Source of the DNA: JAGVSR01 sp963708775
Lineage (GTDB): Bacteria > Pseudomonadota > Alphaproteobacteria > Rhizobiales > Hyphomicrobiaceae
Direction: 5' to 3'
Assembly: GCA_963708775.1 (NCBI GenBank)
Contig: CAVPTI010000010.1
Span: forward strand, 248,001-312,000
Length of the DNA stretch: 64,000 nucleotides
The notes under the pieces are model-generated. The model was not told the origin of the DNA. It searched no databases and was given only the letters and a program-made list of their open reading frames with translations. Shown here piece after piece: positions 34,283 to 44,481 of this stretch. The position numbers and the translations under genes are program-made. Positions within the stretch are counted from its first letter, which is position 1, and each line of letters begins with the position of its first letter.

Positions 34283-34738
34283 TTAGGCCGACTTCTTCAT
34301 CTGTTCGAAGGTCTTGGCAGCAGCAGCGTTCATCGTTTCGAACGTCTGCTGGGCGATCTTCGCGGAAAGCTCGAAGAGTTCCTTGGTCTGGTTGGCCGAA
34401 GCCGTCAGCTGCTGCTGAACATAGCTCGTCTGCAGCTTGAGAACTTCCGGAACCGTCTTGGCCTTGGCGATGGCTTCAGCGGCGTCGAAAGCGGCTTCAG
34501 TGTTGACTTCGACGTTGCGAAGAACCTTCTCACCGATCGTGCGGGCGCCGGCCTGGGCCGTCAGCACCACGTTCTCCATGGTCTTCACGCCGTCCTTCGA
34601 CACCGTCTGCAGCTTGTCGAAAGCTTCGCGGGTCTTGGCAACGCCGTCTTCGGCGATTGCCTGAATGTTTTCCGGAATGCGCGCATCCTTGGCGGCGGCA
34701 AACATTTCCTGAGCCTGGCGCGTGAACTGGTCGTTCAT
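34283..34738 (-). CDS. phasin family protein
   Basis: Phasins coat polyhydroxyalkanoate storage granules. This 151-residue protein is almost wholly helical, with the family pattern FTRQAQEMFAAAKDARIPENIQAIAEDGVAKTREAFDKL, a middle VLTAQAGARTIGEKVLRNVEVNTEAAFDAAEAIAKAKT, and LQTSYVQQQLTASANQTKELFELSAKIAQQTFE. The frame extends to 34903, but ATG 34738 has AAGGA eight bases upstream and begins the phasin domain. Two TGCnnnGCA elements upstream may bind a PhaR-type repressor. The gene has its own terminator. Confidence 0.9.
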   Translation of the reverse strand: MNDQFTRQAQEMFAAAKDARIPENIQAIAEDGVAKTREAFDKLQTVSKDGVKTMENVVLTAQAGARTIGEKVLRNVEVNTEAAFDAAEAIAKAKTVPEVLKLQTSYVQQQLTASANQTKELFELSAKIAQQTFETMNAAAAKTFEQMKKSA

Positions 34739-34886
34739 AGGAGTTGATCCTTCTGCAGAATGGGATGTGGAATAAATTCGGGGTATGCACGCGGAGCCAC
34801 CGCTGGAAGGCGGCCGCGCCGCTGGAGCGATGGAATGTCGGGAGCCAGCTTGCCGGCTCGTTGGAAAGAACATAGCAGCTTTATTG

Positions 34887-34973
34887 TGCGTTGCAACATC
34901 CAATCCGTCGCATCGCCCTAGTTACTGCCTATCTTATTGAAAATGTGAGCAAAAATACAGCTATTGCAGCGCA
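34887..34973 (-). promoter_or_regulatory. paired TGCnnnGCA elements upstream of the phasin gene
   Basis: TGCGTTGCA (34887-34895) and TTGC-AGC-GCAA, containing TGCAGCGCA (34965-34973), lie about 150 and 230 bases before the phasin start. The PHA-granule regulator PhaR of Paracoccus binds TGC-type inverted repeats of this kind. The distance from the start codon is large, so the promoter would need a long leader or a second site. Confidence 0.35.
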
Positions 34974-35019
34974 AAAAACTTGATCGAAAACAAGTGGTTG
35001 CGCGGCATTTTCTCCCTAA

Positions 35020-36381
35020 TTACAGCGCCGGGAAATGATCCCGGTATCCCATAGCGGCGGGATCGAACAGAATGTCGGTGGGCCTCAATGGGCGCGCGAG
35101 CGCAAGCCCATCCAGGGAGCGACAGCGCGACAGAGCCACATAAGCCTGCCCATGCGCAAAAGTACCGCGGCCCAGATCAATATAGACTTTGTCGAGCGTT
35201 AGCCCCTGCGCCTTATGGATCGTCAGCGCCCAGGCAAGGCGCAGCGGAAACTGCTTGAAGGTCCCAGCGACCGACTCGACGATTTTTTCCTGCGCGCTGT
35301 CGTAGGCGTACCGGCGGCTTTCCCATGCCGCAGGCTCGATCTCGAACTCTTTGCCGTTCACATCGACCCAGACCTGCTTTTCCGTAAGCCGTGAAATGCG
35401 CGCCACGGTTCCGTTCACCCACCGACGATCTGGATCGTTGCGGAGCAGAATGACCTTTGCTCCTGGCTTCAACTGCAGCATCGAATCTGTAGGGTGCGCA
35501 TTCGGGTTGAAATCCCCGCTGACGCCCGCCTCGTAGCCGTAGTGCTTCCCAGGAAGCGCATCGAGATATGCCATGTTGATGCGCTGGGCGGCCGCATTCG
35601 TCGGCGTCAGGATAACGTATGCATCGCCTTCACCCAGCGTACGCACGGGCCGCACGCACTCATTGAGAAGCGTCAGGTCGTCTTCCTCGACCTCGCCTTC
35701 GCGCACCCGATTCAAGACCCGGATGAGGCCCTCGTCGCTCTGACGGAAGACCTGGTTGAGTTCCAGCAGCATCGTGCCCTGCCCCTCGCGCAGCCCCGAG
35801 GCGGAAAAGAAAAAGGGCCCTCCATGTTCACTTTCGAGGAACTGCGCCACCTCCGCCTCCTGCACCACCGGCGGCAACTGATGCAGGTCCCCGAACATCA
35901 CAAGACGCAAACCGCCGAATGGCTCGCGCGGGCGTCCCCGGTTAATCCGCAGCGACATGTCCATCGCCCACATCAAGTCCGATCGCACCATCGAAACCTC
36001 ATCGATAATGAGGAACTTGAGCTTGCGCATCACCTGGCCGTTGCGGCTGCGGCGGATGTCATCTGGCTTGATCAGGCGCGGCGGCAGGCCGAAGAATGAA
36101 TGGATCGTCTGGCCGCCGACGTTCACCCCGGCAAGCCCCGTGGGCGCCAGCACAACCATGTCGTCAGGAATGAGATCACGGATGCAGCGCAGCAGCGTCG
36201 ACTTCCCCGATCCAGCGCGACCGGTGATGAACAGATGGCCGCCGGGTTCACGCAAATAGGCGAGCGCCGCTTCATACTCAGCCGTGGGCGTCACGCCCTC
36301 GGGCCAGGTGTGTCCGGGCACTATTGCGGGCGCGACTGCAGCGGGTTCATGAGCGGCCAATGGATCGGTTCTCTCGGGCAA
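35020..36381 (-). CDS. Pif1/RecD-like superfamily 1 helicase
   Basis: The 453-residue protein is an SF1B helicase of the Pif1/Dda/RecD2 kind. Motif I is ITGRAGSGKSTLLRCI (near residue 55), motif Ia APTGLAGVNVGGQTIHSFFGLPP, motif II LIIDEVSMVRSDLM, and motif III FGDLHQLPPVV. The C-terminal UvrD_C_2-type region has LAWALTIHKAQGLTLDKVYIDLG and QAYVALSRCRSLDGL with the arginine finger. These enzymes move 5' to 3' on single-stranded DNA. No conjugation or mobile gene is adjacent; a housekeeping or repair role is inferred. Confidence 0.88.
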   Translation of the reverse strand: MPERTDPLAAHEPAAVAPAIVPGHTWPEGVTPTAEYEAALAYLREPGGHLFITGRAGSGKSTLLRCIRDLIPDDMVVLAPTGLAGVNVGGQTIHSFFGLPPRLIKPDDIRRSRNGQVMRKLKFLIIDEVSMVRSDLMWAMDMSLRINRGRPREPFGGLRLVMFGDLHQLPPVVQEAEVAQFLESEHGGPFFFSASGLREGQGTMLLELNQVFRQSDEGLIRVLNRVREGEVEEDDLTLLNECVRPVRTLGEGDAYVILTPTNAAAQRINMAYLDALPGKHYGYEAGVSGDFNPNAHPTDSMLQLKPGAKVILLRNDPDRRWVNGTVARISRLTEKQVWVDVNGKEFEIEPAAWESRRYAYDSAQEKIVESVAGTFKQFPLRLAWALTIHKAQGLTLDKVYIDLGRGTFAHGQAYVALSRCRSLDGLALARPLRPTDILFDPAAMGYRDHFPAL

Positions 36382-36472
36382 CAGAACAGCCGGACGATCG
36401 GCTCGTCCGGGCGAGTGTCAAAAACCAAGACGCAAAGTCCAGGCTCCGCAACACCATAGCAGACAAAAGAAA

Positions 36473-36499
36473 AGAGCGGCTGCCGACGACAGCCGCTCT
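36473..36499 (-). terminator. intrinsic terminator after the PepSY-like gene
   Basis: AGAGCGGCTG (36473-36482) and CAGCCGCTCT (36490-36499) form a perfect 10-bp stem; on the minus strand it is followed by TTTCTTTTG. It ends the small gene at 36525. Confidence 0.85.
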
Positions 36500-36524
36500 C
36501 AACAATCTCGATACCGGAATCAAG

Positions 36525-36782
36525 TTAGTCGGCGGTGATGCTGATGACCTTGAAGGCCTTGTCCATCTTGATGTCGTAGTTGGCGCCATCGGCGCACTTC
36601 GCGTCGTTCAACTCATAAACGCCCGAGCCCTCAGACTCCTTTTCGCCTTCGCCGCCCGAGCAGCCCCAGGCCTTTGCCGTAGCGGCGATCTTGCCGGCTT
36701 CGTCGGCCGACGGCTTGTCGTCAGCAAAAGCAATGCCCGACGAGAGCGCAAGAACCGTCATCGCGATGAGCGACTTCTTCAT
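36525..36782 (-). CDS. small periplasmic PepSY-like protein
   Basis: The 85-residue protein has a clear signal peptide (MKKSLIAMTVLALSSGIAFA) and a mature domain of about 65 residues with two Cys (WGCSGG and KCADG). It ends in YDIKMDKAFKVISITAD, which resembles the last strand of PepSY-type domains. Such small domains are proposed to inhibit peptidases or bind partners in the periplasm. The assignment is tentative. It has its own terminator, and a small ATCGTTT/AAACGAT hairpin (36815-36832) sits in its leader. Confidence 0.65.
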   Translation of the reverse strand: MKKSLIAMTVLALSSGIAFADDKPSADEAGKIAATAKAWGCSGGEGEKESEGSGVYELNDAKCADGANYDIKMDKAFKVISITAD

Positions 36783-37006
36783 GAGTAATCCTCCGAAATT
36801 GGAATGGCTGATGGATCGTTTGGGGAAACGATGACCTGGCAGGTCGCGATAAGAACGGCAGACGACCTTCCGCGGATCACGGAAAACAGTCGATCCTCCG
36901 CCATAAGCTTATGTGCGATCGCCCATCCATTTAGCAATGGGAAGGCTTCCCGGAAATTTCAGGAAGATTAGGCACTTAGCATCGGGAAAAAATCCCTACA
37001 GCCGCA

Positions 37007-38845
37007 CTACGCGACGTCCGCCTCGCGCTCCGACTCACGCTTGCGCTCCTGCCGCTTGCGCTCGTTCGGATCCAGCCAGCGCTTGCGCAATCGGATGGTC
37101 TCAGGCGTGATTTCGACAAGCTCTTCGTCGGTGATGTACGACATCGCCTTTTCGAGCGTCAGCTTCATCGGCGGCACCAGCGTCAGCGCCTCATCCTTGC
37201 CCGACGCACGCACGTTCGTGAGCTTCTTGCCTTGCACCACGTTGACGATCAGATCGTTGTCGCGCGAGTGCTCACCAACGATCATGCCTTCATAAACCCG
37301 CGCCTGTGAGCCGATCATGAACTGCCCGCGGTCCTGCAGGTGGAAGATCGAGTACGCCGTCGCCTCGCCCGTGCCATTTGAAATCAGCACGCCCTGGCGC
37401 CGCCCCTGGATCTCGCCCTTGAACGGCGCATAGGAGTGGAACAGCCGGTTCATGACCGCGGTCCCGCGGCTGTCCGACAGCAGTTCGGATTGATAACCGA
37501 GCAGCCCGCGTGTGGGCACCAGGAACACCATACGCGTGCGTCCACCGCCCGACGGCCGCATCTCCATCAGATCGCCTCTGCGCTCCGACAGCTTCTGAAC
37601 GACAACGCCGGTAAACCCATCGTCCACGTCGATGATGGTTTCCTCGATGGGCTCGAGTTTCTGGCCTGTCGCCGGATCGGACTTGATCACGACCTTTGGC
37701 CGCGAAACGGTCAGCTCGAACCCTTCACGCCGCATGTTTTCGATCAGAATCGCAAGCTGAAGTTCGCCGCGGCCCGACACAACGAAACTGTCCGTCTCGT
37801 CGCTATCCGTCACCTTGATCGCGATGTTGCGTTCCGCTTCGCGCATGAGGCGATCGCGGATCACGCGGCTCTGAACTTTGCTGCCTTCCTGGCCCGCAAA
37901 GGGACCATCGTTGATGCGGAACGTCATCGACAGCGTCGGCGGATCGATGGGCTGCGCAGTCAGCGGCTGATCCACGGAAGGATCGCACAACGTGTCGGCC
38001 ACAGTGGCATCCGTCATGCCTGCAAGGGCTACAATCTCGCCGGCGCTGGCCTCATCGACCGGCACCCGCTCCAGGCCGCGGTAGGCCAGAACCTTGGTCG
38101 CTCGGAACGTTTCCACCAGCGTCCCATCATGCCGGATCGCCTTGAGCGCCATGTTCGGCTTGATCGTGCCTGACGTGATGCGACCCGTCAGGATGCGCCC
38201 GAGGAACGGATCGGCTTCAAGGGTCGTGGCCAGCATCCGCACCGGACCGTCGTCGACGGCAGGCGGCGGCACATGCGCGAGCACGAGATCGAACAGCGGC
38301 GCCAAATCAGTCTGCGGCCCTTCCGGAGCGAGCGCCATCCAACCGTTGCGGCCAGATCCGTAAAGCACCGGGAAATCGAGTTGCTCGTCCGTCGCATCCA
38401 GGTTCGCGAACAGGTCGAAAATTTCGTTCAGCACATCCAGATGCCGCTCGTCCGGACGATCGATCTTGTTGATTGCCACGATCGGACGGAGGCCGCGCTT
38501 CAGCGCCTTCGATACGACGAATTTTGTCTGCGGCAGCGGACCTTCCGAAGCGTCGACGAGGACGATCACGCCGTCGACCATATTCAGAATGCGCTCCACC
38601 TCGCCGCCGAAGTCGGCGTGACCGGGCGTATCGACAATGTTGATGCGCGTGTCTTTCCACAGGACGGACGTGCACTTCGCAAGAATGGTGATGCCGCGCT
38701 CGCGCTCCAGATCGTTGGAGTCCATGGCGCGCTCGGCAACCTTCTGATTGTCGCGGAAAGAACCGGACTGCTTCAGGAGTTCGTCGACGAGTGTCGTCTT
38801 GCCATGGTCGACGTGCGCGATGATCGCGATGTTTCTAAGCTTCAT
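37007..38845 (-). CDS. typA: ribosome-associated GTPase TypA/BipA
   Basis: TypA is an EF-G-like GTPase that binds 70S ribosomes under stress. The 612-residue protein has G1 AHVDHGKTTLVDELL, RERGITI, DTPGHADFGGEVERIL and G4 NKIDRPD. The C-terminal TypA signature includes GRGELQLAILIENMRREGFE, VPTRGLLGYQSELL and GMIVGEHSRDNDLIVNVVQGKKLTN. The ATG at 38845 gives the normal start MKLRNIAIIAHVDHGK; the frame is open to 38959. Confidence 0.97.
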   Translation of the reverse strand: MKLRNIAIIAHVDHGKTTLVDELLKQSGSFRDNQKVAERAMDSNDLERERGITILAKCTSVLWKDTRINIVDTPGHADFGGEVERILNMVDGVIVLVDASEGPLPQTKFVVSKALKRGLRPIVAINKIDRPDERHLDVLNEIFDLFANLDATDEQLDFPVLYGSGRNGWMALAPEGPQTDLAPLFDLVLAHVPPPAVDDGPVRMLATTLEADPFLGRILTGRITSGTIKPNMALKAIRHDGTLVETFRATKVLAYRGLERVPVDEASAGEIVALAGMTDATVADTLCDPSVDQPLTAQPIDPPTLSMTFRINDGPFAGQEGSKVQSRVIRDRLMREAERNIAIKVTDSDETDSFVVSGRGELQLAILIENMRREGFELTVSRPKVVIKSDPATGQKLEPIEETIIDVDDGFTGVVVQKLSERRGDLMEMRPSGGGRTRMVFLVPTRGLLGYQSELLSDSRGTAVMNRLFHSYAPFKGEIQGRRQGVLISNGTGEATAYSIFHLQDRGQFMIGSQARVYEGMIVGEHSRDNDLIVNVVQGKKLTNVRASGKDEALTLVPPMKLTLEKAMSYITDEELVEITPETIRLRKRWLDPNERKRQERKRESEREADVA

Positions 38846-39019
38846 AATGTATCTCTGTCTGGGGAGGGGCCGGGGCCGGGTTAGAACCGGTCTGACCGGC
38901 AACAATTTCGGCGGGAGGTAGCACATCCCCCCGCCTGCCGCCAGGGACGGATGTGTCACCCCCGCGTCATACTCCGGGTGTGCGGTGCCCTAGGATTAAC
39001 GCATAAAGGCAAAAAATGC

Positions 39020-40363
39020 CTAATGCAGCTTCACGTGCGGCTCCGTCCGCCGCGTCAGCAAGCGCGAGATACTGTCGAGCGACACTTTCCAGAACCCGTG
39101 CAGCGCCCACTCGTGCATCTTGTAGAGCGACCGGTACATCAGCTTGGCAAACAAGCCCTCGATCATCATCTTCCGGCCGCTTACAAAGCCCATCAGGCTG
39201 CCGACGGTCGAGTATTCGCCAAGCGACACCAGCGAACCAAAGTCGCGGTACTTGAAAGGCTCGAGCGGCTCCCCAGCGAGTTTCCGCCGGATCTGCCGAT
39301 AGACGTGCGACGCCATCTGGTGGGCCGCCTGGGCGCGCGGCGGAATGGGATGTGTATCGCCCTCCGGCACGAGGTACGCGCAATCCCCAACCACGAAGAT
39401 GTTCTCATCCCGCGTCGTCTGCAGCGTCGGCTTCACGACAAGCGTATCCATCCGGCTAACCTCAAGGCCATCGAGGTCCTTGAGAACTGCAGGACCCTTC
39501 ACACCCGCCGACCATACGACGAGTTCCGACGGAATAAAGTCACCCGATTCCAGTTCCACGCCGTCGGCTTTAACGCGCACGACGCGAGAATTCGTCCGAA
39601 TGTCCACGCCCAGATTGCGCAAAATCTCCGAGGTGGCGTCTGAAATTCGCTCCGGAAGTGCCGGAACGATGCGCGGCGCCGCCTCGATGAGCGTAATCTT
39701 GATGTCCTTTTCCGGTTCGATCTTATCGAGGCCGAACTGAGCGATACCGCGAACGGTGCGATGTAACTCAGCCGACAGTTCCGTGCCCGTTGCCCCCGCA
39801 CCGATAATGGTTACATCCAGCTGACCGGGTCGTACCGGGCCTTCTTGAGCCTGCGCACGCACGCAGGCGTTCAGCAGTCGCCGGTTGAATTTCTCCGCCT
39901 GCACCTGCGTGTCGAGCATGATCGCATGCTCCTTGACGCCCGGCGTGCCGAAATCGTTTGAAACGCTGCCAATGGCAATAACCAGAATGTCATAGACGAG
40001 TGCACGCTGTGGTGTGATTTCGCGCCCCTCTTCATCGAAGGTCGCTGCAAGAATGACCTGCTTGTTCGCGCGATTGAGACCAATCAGTTCGCCGTAGCGA
40101 AACTTGAACCCGTGCCAATGGCCCTGTGCCATGTACTCGAGCTCGTGCTGATCGACGTCCATGCTGCCGGCGGCAATCTCGTGGAGTAGCGGCTTCCAGA
40201 TGTGCGTGCGCGACTTGTCGACCAGCGTGATCGCCGCCTTGCCCTTCTTTCCCATCTTGTTGCCGAGCGCGGTGGCGAGTTCCAATCCGCCTGCACCGCC
40301 GCCCACGACGACGATATGCGTCATCTCCGGCTTAGGGACGAGAAGGGTGCGCGTTCCGTTCAT
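39020..40363 (-). CDS. ndh: type II NADH dehydrogenase (NDH-2) family oxidoreductase
   Basis: The 447-residue flavoprotein passes electrons from NADH to quinone without pumping protons. It has the FAD-binding start HIVVVGGGAGGLELATALG, the NADH-binding VTIIGAGATGTELSAELH, and the C-terminal FAD motif NIFVVGDCAYLV followed by PPRAQAAHQMASHVYRQIRRKL. The C-terminal amphipathic region (LMYRSLYKMHEWALHGF) is typical of membrane-associated NDH-2. ATG 40363 is preceded by GGGAGA; the frame is open to 40420. Confidence 0.9.
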   Translation of the reverse strand: MNGTRTLLVPKPEMTHIVVVGGGAGGLELATALGNKMGKKGKAAITLVDKSRTHIWKPLLHEIAAGSMDVDQHELEYMAQGHWHGFKFRYGELIGLNRANKQVILAATFDEEGREITPQRALVYDILVIAIGSVSNDFGTPGVKEHAIMLDTQVQAEKFNRRLLNACVRAQAQEGPVRPGQLDVTIIGAGATGTELSAELHRTVRGIAQFGLDKIEPEKDIKITLIEAAPRIVPALPERISDATSEILRNLGVDIRTNSRVVRVKADGVELESGDFIPSELVVWSAGVKGPAVLKDLDGLEVSRMDTLVVKPTLQTTRDENIFVVGDCAYLVPEGDTHPIPPRAQAAHQMASHVYRQIRRKLAGEPLEPFKYRDFGSLVSLGEYSTVGSLMGFVSGRKMMIEGLFAKLMYRSLYKMHEWALHGFWKVSLDSISRLLTRRTEPHVKLH

Positions 40364-40437
40364 GTGCCAGTCTCCCCGCTGCGATGTCAGCGTACCCTTA
40401 TGTCGTGGCCGCGCCCCCACGGGTCAATGTGGCAATC

Positions 40438-42871
40438 TCAGCCGCGAATTTCGCCACCCGTCGCCTTTTTGACATCTGCGATGATCCTCTGGGAGACGGC
40501 CTCGATTTCGGCCTCAGTCAGAGTGGTAGCCACCGGCTGTAGCGTCACCTCGATGGCGAGCGACTTCTTGCCCTCTGCCGCCAGCGCGCCCCCTTCGAAG
40601 ACGTCGAAAACGGATACCTGTGAAATAAGCGTCTTGTCCGCCCCCGCCGCTGCCTTCACGACGTCGCCGGCCGCGACGGTTCTATCCAGCACGAACGCAA
40701 AGTCGCGCCGCACGGGCAAAAGATCGATGGATGCCAGCGGCCCACGCGCCCGGGACTTCTTCTTCTCTGGCGGCACCGCATCCAGGAAGATTTCGAAGGC
40801 CACAGCAGGGCCTGCCACGTCCAGCGCCTTCAAAGTGGCGGGGTGCAACTCACCAAACTGCGCCAGAACTGTCTTCGGTCCCAGCCGCAATGTGCCCGAC
40901 CGGCCGGGGTGATACCACTCCGGCGCATCGCGCGTGATCTGTGCCTTCGAAGGATCGATCCCGAGCGCTGACAGCACGGCCGCTGCATCTGCCTTGGCGT
41001 CAAACACGGTAACAGGCTGTGTCGCACCGTCCCAGTGTCGCCCCGCACCCGTTGTCCGTGCCGTTCCCGTCCGCACGCCCGCCGCATTGAGCAGTTGATC
41101 CGCCGGTTGGTCGCCCTTGTAGGCCTGACCCAGTTCGAACAGTGCCACGTCCGCGAAGCCGCGATTGGCGTTCCGCGCCGCTCCCATCAAAAGTCCAGGC
41201 AGCAGGCTCGGCCGCATCGATGACAGATCGGCCGAGATTGGGTTAGCCAGTTCCAACGCATCCGAACCACCACCGAAGTGAATAGCGATCGATCGCGGCA
41301 GGAATGACCACGTCACGGCCTCGACGAGGCCGCGCGCCGCCAGCGTCCGCCGTGCCCGCCGCGCCCGCTTCTGGCGCTCCGTCAGCACCGGCTTGGCGAT
41401 GCCCGTCGTCCGCTCCATTGGCGTCGAGGGAATGCGATCGAGGCCGGCTATGCGTACGACTTCTTCGACAAGATCAGCGGCGCCGTGAATGTCCGGCCGC
41501 CACGTCGGCGTCGTCACCGTGATCTCATGACCGTGGCCGTCGAGCGTACAGCCGAGCGCCTCCAAAATGTGTCGCACCTCCGACGTCTCGATCGCAATGC
41601 CCGACAGCTTCGCGACTCGGTCCGTATCAAACTCAATGACGCGCGCCGTCTCCGGCGCTTTGCCGGCCACCTTCGTCTTCGATGGCGTACCTCCGCAAAA
41701 CTTCTCGATCATCTGTGTCGCGAGATCGAGCCCCGGCAGGACGGACTGCGGATCCACGCCGCGCTCGAAACGATAGCGCGCGTCCGTTACGAGGCCGGTC
41801 TTTCGACCCGTCGTTGCCGTCCGCACCGGATCGAACCACGCGCTCTCGATCAGCACGTTCTTCGTCTCTTCCGTGCAGCCCGACGCCTCTCCGCCCATGA
41901 TGCCGCCGAGGCCAAGAACTCCATCGTCGTCGGCGATCACGCACATGGTCTCATCGACGGCGTACTCCTTGCCATCGAGCCCCACGAACGACTCGCCCGC
42001 CTTGCCGAGCCGCGCCCGGATCGCGCCCTTCAGCTTGTCAGCGTCATAAACGTGCAGCGGGCGGCCGTGCTCATTCGAGATGTAGTTCGTCACGTCCACG
42101 AGCGCATTGATCGGCCGCAGCCCCACGGCCTTGAGCCGGTTCTGTAGCCAGTCCGGCGATGGCCCATTCTTCACGCCGGTCACAAGTCGAGCGGCAAACA
42201 CAGGGCAAGCGTTCTCAGCACCGCTGGGAAACTCCAACTTCACGTCGATCGGGCACTCTTTCGCACCCTCCACGCCGTGAATGCGTGTCTCGTGCTTCAA
42301 GCGTCCCGAGCCCCGCCGCCGCTAGATCACGCGCAATCCCGCGCACGCCCGTACAATCCGGCCGGTTCGGCGTCAGCTTCACCTCGAACACAGGGTCATT
42401 GAGCCCCGCCACGTCGATGTACCGGCTACCCACCTTGTCCGCCAACGCAGCATCCAGTTCGAGGATCCCGGTGCTCTCGTCCGAAAGCTCAAGTTCGGCC
42501 GCCGAACACATCATCCCGTTCGACACAACGCCGCGAACCGGCTTCTTCTCCAGCGTGATCTTGGAACCCGGAATGTACGTGCCGAGCGGCGCGAACACCG
42601 AAACCAGGCCCACCCGCGCGTTGGGCGCTCCGCAGACCACCTCCATCAGCGGCTGGCCCTTCGCGATCTCCACCTGCACGACCTGAAGCTTGTCAGCATT
42701 GGGATGCTTCTTTGCTTCGACGATCCGCGCCACCGTAAAGGCGCCGAGCTTCGCGCCCGGGTCTTCGACGCCCTCGACTTCCAGCCCAATGGCCGAAAGC
42801 TTGGTCGCGATCTCTTCGACCGTCGCCGTCGTCTTCAGATGCTCTTTCAGCCAAGACAGCGTGAATTTCAT
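40438..42871 (-). pseudogene. pheT: phenylalanyl-tRNA synthetase beta subunit, one frameshift
   Basis: The start frame (ATG 42871, MKFTLSWLKEHLKTTAT) encodes the tRNA-binding EMAP-like domain (IVEAKKHPNADKLQVVQVEIA, VVCGAPNARVG) and reads well to GIARDLAAAGLGTL near 42300. The next correct residues, KHETRIHGVEGAKECPIDVKLEF, are in the neighbouring frame and run to the stop at 40438 with intact B3/B4, B5 and C-terminal anticodon-binding-like domains. Removing one base near 42300 turns 2434 bases into 810 codons plus a stop, the normal length. The gene is essential, so this is most likely a sequence error. The symbol applies to the repaired gene. Confidence 0.92.
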
Positions 42872-42883
42872 GGGATGATCCGT

Positions 42884-43207
42884 TCAGCGGGACTTCTTGG
42901 CGTTGATCGCCATGATGTAGACGAGCACCCACAGCAGTGCGGGCGCGAGCGTGAAAGCAAAGCCGGAGACGAAGCTCTGACCGAGCCGTTCGGCAAGTGA
43001 GCACGGTGACGTCGAACCATCGAGCCCGTAGCAATTTCCGTCATAAATCGCAGCGTCGTATGCGAGCGGCAGCAGCATCAGCGCCGCGACGCCAAGCGCG
43101 CCGACAATCTGCTGCTGCCCCAGCGGCCGCGTGCCCATGACAGAGCCGAGCCCGAATGCCACGAGCAGCGCGACCGTCATGATGATCAGCGGAATGGCGA
43201 GTGCCAT
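42884..43207 (-). CDS. membrane protein of unknown function between pheS and pheT
   Basis: The intact 107-residue protein has three predicted membrane helices: residues 3-24, about 34-54, and about 82-100. Between the second and third lies a loop with two Cys (DGNCYGLDGSTSPCS). I do not recognise it. It lies 12 bases before pheT and 16 bases after the pheS stop on the same strand, so it should be co-transcribed with these synthetase genes, which are usually adjacent. Confidence 0.7.
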   Translation of the reverse strand: MALAIPLIIMTVALLVAFGLGSVMGTRPLGQQQIVGALGVAALMLLPLAYDAAIYDGNCYGLDGSTSPCSLAERLGQSFVSGFAFTLAPALLWVLVYIMAINAKKSR

Positions 43208-43223
43208 CAGTCACTCCCCAGCG

Positions 43224-44302
43224 TCACGACGACAGCCCGCCGCCGAGTGTAGGCTGGTCGAGCAACGAAAATCCGTAATGGCGCAGCCAGCGCAAGTCCG
43301 CCGAGAAGAACGCGCGCAGATCGGGCATGCCGTATTTCAGCATCGCGATGCGGTCGAGGCCCATGCCGAAGGCGAAGCCCTGATACTTGTCGGGATCGAG
43401 CCCGCAGTTCGCAAGCACGTTCGGATGCACCATGCCGCAGCCGAGGATCTCCAGCCACTGTGCCGGGCTTGCCGATCGCGGCGGCGCCGATGTCGACCTC
43501 GATCGACGGCTCGGTGAACGGGAAGTGCGACGCGCGGAAGCGCATCTTGACGTCATCGACCTCGAAGAACGCCTTGCAGAATTCCTCCAGCATCCATTTG
43601 AGGTGGCCCATGTGGGTCGTCTCGTCGATGACGAGGCCTTCGATCTGGTGGAACATCGGCGTGTGCGTCTGGTCGCTGTCGCAGCGGTAGACGCGGCCGG
43701 GCGCGATGATGCGGATCGGCGGCTTCTGCGTCAGCATCGTGCGGATCTGCACCGGGCTCGTGTGCGTGCGCAGCAGCAGCCGCGAGCCGTCCGGGCTTCG
43801 GGTTGAAGTAGAACGTGTCGTGCTCCTGCCGCGCGGGATGCTCGGCCGGGATGTTCAGCTTGGTGAAGTTGAGATCGTCGGTCTCGATGTCGGGACCTTC
43901 GGCGACCGCGAAACCCATATCGGCGAAGATCTCGGTGCACTTCGTCGAACACCTGGCTGACCGGATGGATGCGGCCCTGCGCTCTCGGCACCAGGCGCGC
44001 ACCGGCAGCGTCACGTCCGCACGCTCGCTGGCGAGCCGCTCGTCGAAGCGCCGCAGCCTCGAGCGTCGCCTTGCGCGCCTCGAGCGCCTCGGAGACTTTG
44101 GTCTTCAGCGCGTTGACGGTCGCGCCGAACGTCTTGCGCTCCTCCGGCGGCAGCTTGCCGAGCTGCGCCATCAGATCGGAAATGCGGCCCTTCTTGCCGA
44201 GGGCCGACGCGCACGGCCTCGAGCGCCGCCGAGATCGCCGGCGCTCGGCGATGTCCTGCAGCACGTCGGCTTCGAGGCGGGCGAGGTCTGAGCCGATGAC
44301 AT
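43224..44302 (-). pseudogene. pheS: phenylalanyl-tRNA synthetase alpha subunit, many frameshifts
   Basis: All three minus frames contribute pieces of PheS in order: DLARLEADVLQDIAE, ALEAVRV, GKKGRISDLMAQLGKLPPEE, RRFDERLASERADVTLPVR, GRIHPVSQVFDEV, EIFADMGFAVAEGPDIE to DTFYFNPKP, then IRTMLTQKPPIRIIAPGRVYRCDSDQTHTPMFHQIEGL to SIEVDIGAAAIGKPG, and WLEILGCGMVHPNVL to the end. Joining them needs at least seven single-base corrections, near 44250, 44200, 44050, 43995, 43940, 43800 and 43468, perhaps one more near 44290. The span gives about 360 codons, the usual length. ATG 44302 has GGAGG upstream. Confidence 0.9.
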
Positions 44303-44430
44303 GCGCGACGACCTCCGGAAGGGGCGGTGTGCTTGTCGTCCCAACTCGCGGATCTGGCTCGAGGCGCCGCGCGAGAAGCACGGCGAACGCGGCCCCGCAG
44401 GGCACGACGATCGTGTTCGAGCACGATAAC

Positions 44431-44450
44431 CCGGGGCGACTCAGCCCCGG
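44431..44450 (-). other. GC-rich hairpin between rplT and pheS
   Basis: CCGGGGC (44431-44437) and GCCCCGG (44444-44450) form a 7-bp stem with a six-base loop. No T-run follows on the minus strand. It may be an intercistronic processing or attenuation element. Confidence 0.35.
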
Positions 44451-44481
44451 TGTCAATGACGTGGCCGCTTGAGCGCGAGCG

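Noticed and set aside
35020..36381. Pif1/RecD-like helicase as a TraA conjugation or defence protein
   Set aside because: It lacks a relaxase domain and has no mobilisation or defence genes near it; housekeeping genes flank it.
43224..44302. Calling pheS a genuine dead gene
   Set aside because: Seven or more indels with preserved protein-level conservation on both sides of each do not resemble decay, which would also bring substitutions and stop codons.
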